A DNA stretch of 6,429 bases, taken from the NCBI GenBank assembly GCA_947483455.1, contig CANKNK010000105.1, positions 1 through 6,429 on the forward strand, in the 5' to 3' direction. The DNA is from Comamonadaceae bacterium (GTDB lineage Bacteria; Pseudomonadota; Gammaproteobacteria; Burkholderiales; Burkholderiaceae_C). Below, piece by piece: positions 1 through 5,663 of this stretch (position 1 is the stretch's first letter; every line of letters starts with the position of its first letter). A program made the position numbers and the translations under genes. Below the pieces are notes generated by a model. The model saw only the letters and a program-made list of their open reading frames with translations, had not been told where the DNA came from and searched no databases.

Positions 1-1299
1 AAATCGCTGGCAGAAATAGCCGACGCATTGCAGGGGTATGACCCCAATGCATTACCAGCACAGTCCGTCAACGCATTTTTAGCGAGCATGGTCCCTGCAC
101 CCACGCAAAGCGAAGAGTTGCCCCTGATGCAAGCATTGGGGCGGGTGTTGGCCCGGGACATCATCAGCCCGATAGACGTGCCGCCCCACGACAACTCCGC
201 CATGGACGGGTACGCTTTCGATGGCAGTGCATTGGCGGCAAACCGGCCTTTGCAATTGCAGGTGGCAGGTAGTGCGCTAGCGGGCGCGCCATTTTCTGGA
301 CGCATTGGCGCGGGTCAATGCCTGCGGATCATGACGGGGGCCATTTTGCCGCCCGGGCTGGACACCGTGCTGCCCCAAGAACTGGCCAAGGTGCACGGGC
401 CATACATAGAGGTAGCCCAGGGTAGTTTGCAAGCGGGTGACAACCGGCGTCTTCGTGGCGAGGATGTGAAGCTTGGCGACATTGCGCTAAGCAAAGGCTC
501 CGTCTTCAGCCCTGCCGCCATGGGACTGATGGCAAGCCTGGGCTTACCCACGGCACCCGTTTTTCGCAAACTGCGCGTGGCTTATTTCTCCACAGGAGAT
601 GAAATTTTGAGCCTGGGCGATAGCCCCCGCGAAGGCGCCGTGTTTGACAGCAACCGCTATACCGTATGGGGCATGTTGCAGCGCATGGGCATTGAATGCA
701 TAGACCTGGGCGTGGTGCGCGACGAACCGCATTTGCTGGAAAGCGCGTTTCGCAAGGCAGCAGCGCAAGCGGACGCAATTGTGACCAGTGGAGGCGTGAG
801 CGTAGGTGAGGCCGATCACACCAAAGCCATGATGCGGCAACTTGCGCACAGCGAGACACCAGGCGAAGGCGGCGTGGCCTTTTGGCGTATCGCCATGCGG
901 CCGGGTCGCCCGATGGCGGTAGGCCGCATAGGCCGTGTGCCCTTGTTCGGCCTGCCCGGCAATCCAGTGGCGGTGATGGTGACGTTTTTGGCCTTCGTAC
1001 GCCCTGCCCTGTGGCAGATGATGGGCGCAAGGTCGGATGACCCGCAGGTACAGTGCCCCATGCTGCAAGCGCGCAGCAGTGAAGCCATTCGAAAAAAGCC
1101 GGGGCGCACCGAGTACCAGCGCGCGATCGTCTCACGCGAGCCGGACGGCTCACTGCAGGCACGCACCACCGGTCAGCAGGGCTCCGGCGTTCTCAGCTCC
1201 ATGGTCCAGGCCAATGGTTTGATGGTCTTGCCGCACGAACAAGGCAATATCGCAGTAGGCGATAGGGTCCAGGTGATGATGTTCGCAGGCGTGCTCTGA
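1..1299 (+). CDS. moeA: Molybdopterin molybdenumtransferase MoeA (5' end cut by window edge)
   Basis: MoeA inserts molybdate into adenylylated molybdopterin, the last common step of molybdenum cofactor synthesis in the cytoplasm. The reading frame is open from base 1 (KSLAEIADALQGYDPNAL), so the true start lies just upstream; the TTG at 28 is internal and should not be used. The visible 432 residues run to TGA at 1297-1299, close to the full family length. MoeA hallmarks are in order: PPHDNSAMDGYA near residues 61-72, the GDNRRLRGED segment near 136-145, STGDE near 187-191, TSGGVSVGEADH near 252-263, WRIAMRPGRP near 285-294 and GLPGNPVA near 307-314, followed by the small C-terminal domain. 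It converges on rnhA with one base between the stop codons. Nothing upstream is visible, so a moa/mob operon cannot be judged. Identification is firm; only the start is unresolved. Confidence 0.95.
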   Translation, partial: KSLAEIADALQGYDPNALPAQSVNAFLASMVPAPTQSEELPLMQALGRVLARDIISPIDVPPHDNSAMDGYAFDGSALAANRPLQLQVAGSALAGAPFSGRIGAGQCLRIMTGAILPPGLDTVLPQELAKVHGPYIEVAQGSLQAGDNRRLRGEDVKLGDIALSKGSVFSPAAMGLMASLGLPTAPVFRKLRVAYFSTGDEILSLGDSPREGAVFDSNRYTVWGMLQRMGIECIDLGVVRDEPHLLESAFRKAAAQADAIVTSGGVSVGEADHTKAMMRQLAHSETPGEGGVAFWRIAMRPGRPMAVGRIGRVPLFGLPGNPVAVMVTFLAFVRPALWQMMGARSDDPQVQCPMLQARSSEAIRKKPGRTEYQRAIVSREPDGSLQARTTGQQGSGVLSSMVQANGLMVLPHEQGNIAVGDRVQVMMFAGVL

Positions 1300-1300
1300 T

Positions 1301-1747
1301 CTAGCCGCTGAGCTGCTCGACGCCGCGGTTGGCCAGTGCGTCGGCACGCTCATTGCCGGGATCACCGGCGTGCCCCTTGACCCATTGCCACTCGATGCGG
1401 TGTTCGCTTTGGTGCACCAGCGCATCGAGCCTTTGCCACAAATCCACGTTCTTCACCGGTTGCTTGGCCGCGGTGCGCCAGCCCTTGGCTTTCCAGCCTT
1501 GCAGCCATTCGGTCATACCTTTGAGCACATACTGGCTGTCCACATGCAAGATCACATGACACGGTCGCTTCAAGGCCGATAAAGCCTCAATCACCGCCAT
1601 CATCTCCATGCGGTTATTCGTAGTTTGAGCCTCGCCGCCAAAAAGCTCTTTTTCTATCCCATCGGCAGAGCGCAACAGCGCGCCCCAACCACCCGGTCCC
1701 GGATTGCCTTTGCAGGCGCCGTCGGTATAGATCACAATTTTGTTCAA
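1301..1747 (-). CDS. rnhA: Ribonuclease HI
   Basis: RNase HI cleaves the RNA strand of RNA-DNA hybrids, removing R-loops and aiding primer removal. The 148-residue protein opens with [20 protein letters not shown], typical of the family. The four catalytic acidic residues are visible as D9, E48 (in NNRMEMM), D70 (in HVDSQYV) and D136 (in GNERADALA), with the conserved His at 126 (KGHAGDPGN). The basic handle, [15 protein letters not shown], is present near residues 90-104, as in E. coli RNase HI. Length is slightly below the E. coli protein (155), the shortening being at the C-terminus. The start is TTG at 1745-1747. No ATG fits, and an AAGGAG box at 1756-1761 sits eight bases before it, inside the end of the upstream methyltransferase gene. 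Two bases separate the TAA of that gene from this start, so the two are probably cotranscribed and translationally coupled. Confidence 0.96.
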   Translation of the reverse strand: MNKIVIYTDGACKGNPGPGGWGALLRSADGIEKELFGGEAQTTNNRMEMMAVIEALSALKRPCHVILHVDSQYVLKGMTEWLQGWKAKGWRTAAKQPVKNVDLWQRLDALVHQSEHRIEWQWVKGHAGDPGNERADALANRGVEQLSG

Positions 1748-1749
1748 TG

Positions 1750-2559
1750 TTATTGCTCCTTGCGCAATGCATCCTGGTTACTCTGGCCGGCAGGTACTTG
1801 ACGCGGCACACGTGTCCGAGTCGGTTTCCATACCGATCCCAGCATGCGTACCCCGCGCACACGCTTAACGCCTACGACCAAATAGCTGGAGCCGAAAATC
1901 GGCCACCAGCGCGGCCCCAGGCGTTCCATCCAAGCAAATCGTTGCAACCAAGCCGGACTGGACACCGCCGGCACATAACAGCCAAAGCGCACAATTTCCA
2001 CCTCGAAATCTAGCAGGCGCAGCCAATCGCGCAAGCGCCAATAACCGATGTATTCACCCGCTACCGGCAAATAGCCCTGACCCGGCCAACGACCGCCGGT
2101 GAGGCTCTCCCATAAGCGCGAGCGCGCTTGCCGCAGCGCCCACAAGCCCACCGGGTTGAAGCCGCAAATCAGCACCCGTCCTTGAGGCACCAACACACGC
2201 TCGACCTCGCGCAAGGTTGCATGCGCATCCATACTTACTTCCAGGCTGTGCGGCATCAACACCAAATCCAGACTGGCAGCAGGGAAAGGCAAGGCCGAAA
2301 AATCGGTGACCAGTGCGGGGGGGTGTGCGAGGCTTACTTCGGGCTCTGGCAATCCTTCGCAGGGCTCTTGCACCGCCAACCAACGGTGCGGCATGCGATT
2401 GTGTGCCAGACCTAGCAATTGCGGCATGCCTAGTTGCAAAGCATGAAAGCCGAACATATCGGCAACCAGCGCATCGCTTTGGCCTTGCTCCCAGGCCAGC
2501 ATATAACGCCCGGCATCGGTTTGGAGCCAGTCCTGCAAATCTATAATCCGCTCGCTCAT
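1750..2559 (-). CDS. YafS-like class I SAM-dependent methyltransferase
   Basis: A 269-residue protein beginning [13 protein letters not shown]. It resembles the Methyltransf_11 group and E. coli YafS in several places: [10 protein letters not shown] near residues 35-44, [18 protein letters not shown] near 90-107 (the post-II region), [20 protein letters not shown] near 116-135 (post-III helix and strand) and [13 protein letters not shown] near 176-188. The usual glycine-rich SAM-binding motif I (GxGxG after an acidic strand) is not seen in the N-terminal part. Residues about 40-85 instead hold a segment ending [10 protein letters not shown]. The substrate is unknown; I infer it only as a methyltransferase-fold protein. 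The frame also allows a GTG start at 2616 (19 more residues), but those residues look unlike the family and I prefer the ATG at 2557-2559, although neither has a strong ribosome binding site. The last 30 residues are basic and Pro/Gln rich. rnhA follows directly. Confidence 0.85.
   Translation of the reverse strand: MSERIIDLQDWLQTDAGRYMLAWEQGQSDALVADMFGFHALQLGMPQLLGLAHNRMPHRWLAVQEPCEGLPEPEVSLAHPPALVTDFSALPFPAASLDLVLMPHSLEVSMDAHATLREVERVLVPQGRVLICGFNPVGLWALRQARSRLWESLTGGRWPGQGYLPVAGEYIGYWRLRDWLRLLDFEVEIVRFGCYVPAVSSPAWLQRFAWMERLGPRWWPIFGSSYLVVGVKRVRGVRMLGSVWKPTRTRVPRQVPAGQSNQDALRKEQ
1756..1761 (-). promoter_or_regulatory. Ribosome binding site of rnhA (AAGGAG)
   Basis: On the minus strand AAGGAG lies eight bases before a TTG. 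It overlaps the Lys-Glu codons that end the methyltransferase gene. It decides the start of rnhA: the family N-terminus ([10 protein letters not shown]) begins at this TTG, and no ATG exists in frame nearby. The overlap with the upstream gene suggests translational coupling, which is inference. Confidence 0.75.
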
Positions 2560-2708
2560 GACATTGTTTTCGCTGCCCGCTCTGCCCACGCTGTTTTTTT
2601 GGATGTTCCAAGACACTGCTGCCAGACGCCCGCAAGTTCATCTTCCACCCCAAGACGCTACTGCGCAGCAAACCGCCGCTAAGTCCGGCGCATTCTAGTC
2701 AGCCCCCA
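2560..2708. other. Divergent intergenic region between the methyltransferase and mltD
   Basis: These 149 bases separate two divergent genes and should hold the promoters of both. On the minus strand I see a TAGAAT box (listed separately). For mltD I see no good -35/-10 pair and no Shine-Dalgarno sequence. A five-base-pair stem with a seven-base loop (2674-2678 with 2686-2690) lies where the minus-strand transcript would begin; it may be chance. The minus-strand frame from 2671 is open but it is an out-of-frame shadow of the methyltransferase. No remnant of a gloB gene is recognisable. Confidence 0.5.
2692..2697 (-). promoter_or_regulatory. Possible -10 box (TAGAAT) for the methyltransferase-rnhA unit
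   Basis: Reading the minus strand, TAGAAT matches the sigma-70 -10 consensus TATAAT at five of six bases. It would start transcription near 2684, giving a leader of about 125 bases before the ATG at 2559. No convincing TTGACA-like -35 box lies 16-18 bases upstream, where the sequence is G-rich and overlaps the start of mltD. The call rests on one short match, so it is weak. Confidence 0.3.
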
Positions 2709-4172
2709 TTGCCCCACTCCATGTGCTCCTATACGCTTGGCACCCTGCGTGCGCTCATCGGCCTGCTGTTCCTGTGCGCTGCAAACCTTGCGCCTGCGGC
2801 TGAGGGCTTAGTTAGCCTGCAAGCGCTTGACGTGCAGGAAAGCAAATCATTGCAAGTCGCTGCGACCGCCACGCCCGCCGATTTATGGGAGCGCATACGC
2901 CGTGGCTATGCCATGCCCAATCTAGAAAGCAATTTGGTACGGGACCGCGAACAGTGGTACAGCACACGCCCGGATTACATCTTTCGCATGACAGAGCGCT
3001 CACGCAAATACCTCTTTCATATCGTAGAAGAGTTGGAAAGGCGCAATATGCCTACGGAACTGGCCTTGTTGCCGTTCGTAGAAAGCGCATTTAACCCGCA
3101 GGCGGTCTCCAGCGCCAAAGCGGCGGGTATGTGGCAATTTATGCCCGCCACCGGGAAAAGCTTTGAACTCAAACAAAACGTGTTTCGGGATGACCGGCGA
3201 GATGTGTTGGCCTCGACCCGGGCGGCGCTGGATTACCTCCAAAAACTCTACGGCATGTTTGGCGATTGGCACCTGGCCTTGGCGGCCTATAACTGGGGTG
3301 AAGGCAGTGTGGGGCGCGCCATCGCAAAAAATCAACGCCTGGGGCTGCCTACCGGCTATAGCGACCTGGGCATGCCGCAAGAAACCCAGTACTACGTTCC
3401 TAAGTTGCAAGCGATTAAAAATATTGTCGGGCAGCCAGAAAACTTCGGCGCGCAGTTACCGGATATCGGCAACCACCCTTATTTCAAAATCGTAAGCATT
3501 GCCAATGACATTGATGTGGCCATGGCGGTCAAGCTGTCCGGTGTTCCTATCGATGACTTCAAGTTGCTTAACCCATCCATCAATAAGCCCATCATCATGG
3601 CAGCGGGCACGCCACAAATTCTGCTGCCCTGGGATAACGCCGACGTCTTTGAAAAGAACCTGCAAGACCTTAAAGGCCCGCGCCTGGCAAGCTGGACGGT
3701 CTGGGTAGCTCCGTCGACCGTGCGCATAACGGAAGCCGCCAAACAAGTGGGTATGAGCGAGCTCCAATTGCGCCAGGTTAACAACATACCCGCAGGCATG
3801 CTGATCAAGGCTGGCTCTACCTTGCTGGTGCCGCGTGCAGCCAACTCCCACAAAGACGTTAGTGAGTCTGTCGCGGACCGGGGGCAAGTCACACTCACCC
3901 CGGAAATGATCAGCGTGCGTAAGTCCATACGCGCCGGTAAAGCCGACACGGTAGCTACCTTGGCAAAACGCTTTAATGTCAGTCCTGCAAACTTGGCCCA
4001 GTGGAACAAAGTGGCGGTCAATGCCAAATTCAAGCCCGGTCAGGCCTTGGTAATTTTCGTGAATGTCCCGGCCGGCTCAGCGGGCAAACTCAGTAGTAAA
4101 CGCAAACCTGCGGCCTCTGTTGCGCCCAAGAGCAGAGGCAAAAAGCCCGTGGAAAAGCAAAAGAAAAAATAG
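2709..4172 (+). CDS. mltD: Membrane-bound or periplasmic lytic murein transglycosylase D with LysM-like repeats
   Basis: MltD cleaves peptidoglycan between MurNAc and GlcNAc, forming 1,6-anhydroMurNAc ends, during cell wall remodelling. Residue numbers count from the TTG at 2709 (487 aa). A signal peptide has an Arg at 14, a hydrophobic core (ALIGLLFLCAANLA) and a likely cleavage after APA at 28-30. No lipobox is evident, since the Cys at 23 follows Leu, so the protein is probably soluble in the periplasm. The GH23 domain covers about 80-230: the catalytic Glu is E125 in LPFVESAFNP, followed by AAGMWQFMPATG (138-149), LAAYNWGEGSVGRA (191-204) and ETQYYVPKLQA (225-235). LysM-like segments lie near 330-376 (IPAGMLIKAGSTLLVPR) and 402-452 (ATLAKRFNVSPANLAQWN). 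A more degenerate one lies near 258-308. The tail from 460 is very basic and ends in KKK. The start is uncertain: ATG at 2721 gives 483 aa with the same signal core, and neither start has a clear ribosome binding site. Confidence 0.93.
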   Translation: MPHSMCSYTLGTLRALIGLLFLCAANLAPAAEGLVSLQALDVQESKSLQVAATATPADLWERIRRGYAMPNLESNLVRDREQWYSTRPDYIFRMTERSRKYLFHIVEELERRNMPTELALLPFVESAFNPQAVSSAKAAGMWQFMPATGKSFELKQNVFRDDRRDVLASTRAALDYLQKLYGMFGDWHLALAAYNWGEGSVGRAIAKNQRLGLPTGYSDLGMPQETQYYVPKLQAIKNIVGQPENFGAQLPDIGNHPYFKIVSIANDIDVAMAVKLSGVPIDDFKLLNPSINKPIIMAAGTPQILLPWDNADVFEKNLQDLKGPRLASWTVWVAPSTVRITEAAKQVGMSELQLRQVNNIPAGMLIKAGSTLLVPRAANSHKDVSESVADRGQVTLTPEMISVRKSIRAGKADTVATLAKRFNVSPANLAQWNKVAVNAKFKPGQALVIFVNVPAGSAGKLSSKRKPAASVAPKSRGKKPVEKQKKK

Positions 4173-4195
4173 GTAGACGCCCTCGCTATTGCGTT

Positions 4196-4612
4196 TCAGG
4201 CGCCAGTCGCCCCGGAAAAAAGAATAGCGATATTGGTGGCAAACGCGAGGGTCCACGCCAAGGTGCGTGCATGGGCCCAGCCAGCGATATACATAGCGAC
4301 ATACATCACCCGTAACGCCACATAGATCAGGGCCAGCATTTCTAAACGCGCGCCGTCAACGCCAGCCTGCTGTGCCAGCACAACCGCGCCAATGAAAAAC
4401 GGCAGCGCTTCAAAACAATTGGCCTGCGCCGCATTGGCGCGCGCCCGCCAGCCAGTTTGGCCAGCCAACCACTGGCGTGGCATACCGTTGTCATATCCCC
4501 CCTCGCTAAGCGGCTTGCCAAAGCCATGGGCCTTGGCCATACCGGCGCATAGTATGGGCATGATGGCGGCCAGTAAAACGTACCAAATGACTAGGGGAAA
4601 AATAGAACCCAT
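4196..4612 (-). CDS. MAPEG-family membrane protein
   Basis: A 138-residue integral membrane protein of the MAPEG family (membrane-associated proteins in eicosanoid and glutathione metabolism). Four hydrophobic helices are visible: about 4-24, 66-82, 91-111 and 116-134. The family signature sits at the start of helix 2: WRARANAAQANCFEALPFF near 55-73, with R58, N60, Q63, N65 and E68. Helix 3 carries ALRVMYVAMYIAG. Some members are glutathione transferases or peroxidases, but most bacterial ones are uncharacterised, so I give no substrate. The frame extends to 4672, which would overlap recR. I prefer the ATG at 4610-4612 because a GAGGAG box lies nine bases before it; a GTG directly before it (4613-4615) is also possible. 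It lies 37 bases after recR on the same strand, so it is probably the last gene of the dnaX-ybaB-recR unit. It converges on mltD with 23 bases between the stops. Confidence 0.88.
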   Translation of the reverse strand: MGSIFPLVIWYVLLAAIMPILCAGMAKAHGFGKPLSEGGYDNGMPRQWLAGQTGWRARANAAQANCFEALPFFIGAVVLAQQAGVDGARLEMLALIYVALRVMYVAMYIAGWAHARTLAWTLAFATNIAILFSGATGA

Positions 4613-4621
4613 CACTGAACG

Positions 4622-4627
4622 CTCCTC
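4622..4627 (-). promoter_or_regulatory. Ribosome binding site of the MAPEG gene (GAGGAG)
   Basis: On the minus strand GAGGAG lies six bases before GTG (4613-4615) and nine before ATG (4610-4612). It lies in the short gap after recR and rules out the longer frame that would begin inside recR. It does not decide between the two adjacent start codons. Confidence 0.7.
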
Positions 4628-4649
4628 AAAATTTAACTGCAACAAAAAC

Positions 4650-5240
4650 TCAACGCCGATCCACCAAAGCATGGGCTATCGTGCCCAGGTCGACGTATTC
4701 CAATTCGCTTCCCACCGGCACACCGCGTGCGAGGCGCGTCGGATTGAGGCCCTTGGCGCGCAAACCTTCGGCGATGACATGGGCCGTTGCCTCGCCCTCG
4801 GCCGTGAAGTTGGTCGCCAAAATCACCTCGCGCACGATGCCATCACAGGCGCGCGCAAACAATTTATCCAAGCCCAATTCATGCGGCCCAATGCCATCGA
4901 GCGGACTGAGCTTACCCATCAGCACAAAGTAAAGCCCATGGTAGGCGCCGGTGCGCTCCATGGCAGCCTGGTCGGCCGGCGTCTCCAAAACACATAGTTG
5001 GGTGTGGTCGCGTCGGCTGTCCAAGCAGGTAGCACACACCAGATCTTGGGTAAAGGTATGGCAGCGTTCGCAGTGGCGCACGTTCTCACTGGCCTCCTGC
5101 AAAGCGCGGGCCAAGGCCTGTGCGCCGGGTCGATCACGCTGCAGCAAATGAAAAGCCATGCGCTGCGCCGACTTGATTCCCACGCCGGGTAGCCGCCGCA
5201 AGGCCTGAATCAAGGCGTCCAGCGCGTGCGCATCAGACAT
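4650..5240 (-). CDS. recR: Recombination mediator protein RecR
   Basis: RecR acts with RecF and RecO in the RecFOR pathway, helping RecA load onto single-stranded DNA coated with SSB at gaps. The 196-residue length is normal for the family. Domains run in the usual order: a helix-hairpin-helix near 8-33 ([20 protein letters not shown]), a four-cysteine zinc finger with C57, C60, C69 and C72, and a Toprim domain from about 79 to 175 with VLETPAD (84-90), [11 protein letters not shown] (109-119) and [15 protein letters not shown] (141-155). The C-terminal segment [20 protein letters not shown] (168-187) is highly conserved. The start is the ATG at 5238-5240, preceded nine bases away by a weak AGGGG box (5250-5254). 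The stop of ybaB lies 34 bases upstream, and the MAPEG gene follows, consistent with one operon. Confidence 0.97.
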   Translation of the reverse strand: MSDAHALDALIQALRRLPGVGIKSAQRMAFHLLQRDRPGAQALARALQEASENVRHCERCHTFTQDLVCATCLDSRRDHTQLCVLETPADQAAMERTGAYHGLYFVLMGKLSPLDGIGPHELGLDKLFARACDGIVREVILATNFTAEGEATAHVIAEGLRAKGLNPTRLARGVPVGSELEYVDLGTIAHALVDRR

Positions 5241-5274
5241 CGCGCCATACCCCTGTTTGCACCGTGATCACACC

Positions 5275-5598
5275 TTAAAACGGAAGCTTCATGCCCGGTG
5301 GCAAGCCGGCCGTGATCTTGGCCATTTTTTGCTCCGAAGTTGCTTCGGCCACCCGCAAGGCCGCGTTAAACGCGGCGGCGACCAGGTCTTCGAGCATGTC
5401 TTTGTCGTCGGCCAGCAGGCTGGGGTCAATCGTGATGCGCTTGACCTCGTGCTTGCAAGTCATAGTGACTTTGACCAGCCCAGAGCCGGATTCGCCGCTC
5501 ACTTCTATGTGGCCCAACTCTTCTTGGGCTTTTTTCACGTTGTCCTGCATAGCCTGCGCCTGTTTCATAAGACCGGCAAGTTGTCCTTTATTGAACAT
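5275..5598 (-). CDS. ybaB: YbaB/EbfC nucleoid-associated DNA-binding protein
   Basis: A 107-residue member of the YbaB/EbfC family: small dimeric DNA-binding proteins that coat the nucleoid and are usually encoded between dnaX and recR. The sequence follows E. coli YbaB closely: [18 protein letters not shown] at the N-terminus (a helix), then [14 protein letters not shown] near 33-46, [20 protein letters not shown] near 57-76 and the ending LPPGMKLPF. The ATG at 5596-5598 is chosen. A TTG directly before it would add one residue, but a TAAGGA box at 5605-5610 is six bases before the ATG and the family begins MF. The dnaX stop is 65 bases upstream and recR begins 34 bases downstream, the classical arrangement. 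Its exact function beyond DNA binding is not settled in the literature I know. Confidence 0.95.
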   Translation of the reverse strand: MFNKGQLAGLMKQAQAMQDNVKKAQEELGHIEVSGESGSGLVKVTMTCKHEVKRITIDPSLLADDKDMLEDLVAAAFNAALRVAEATSEQKMAKITAGLPPGMKLPF

Positions 5599-5604
5599 CA
5601 AAAT

Positions 5605-5610
5605 TCCTTA
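5605..5610 (-). promoter_or_regulatory. Ribosome binding site of ybaB (TAAGGA)
   Basis: On the minus strand TAAGGA lies six bases before the ATG at 5596-5598. It selects this ATG over the adjacent TTG at 5599-5601, which would be only three bases from the box. Confidence 0.65.
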
Positions 5611-5663
5611 GGGGTGTGCTGTAAATAGAGTTAGGTTCCATGCCATCGACGGATGTGCAGGGA

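Noticed and set aside
28..30. TTG as the start codon of moeA
   Set aside because: The frame is open to base 1 and the residues before it fit a MoeA N-terminus, so the gene is cut by the window edge.
506..1162. 218-residue and other minus-strand open frames across moeA
   Set aside because: They are antisense shadows of moeA, rich in Arg, Pro and Cys, with no recognisable motif.
2054..2671. 205-residue open frame on the minus strand
   Set aside because: It overlaps the methyltransferase in another frame and shows no recognisable family; it is a shadow of a GC-rich gene.
4173..4195. Search for a terminator between mltD and the MAPEG gene
   Set aside because: No GC-rich hairpin followed by a T-run is visible on either strand in this gap.
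5264..5271. Palindrome GTGATCAC at the end of ybaB
   Set aside because: Only eight bases, not extended on either side, and not matching a known operator spacing.
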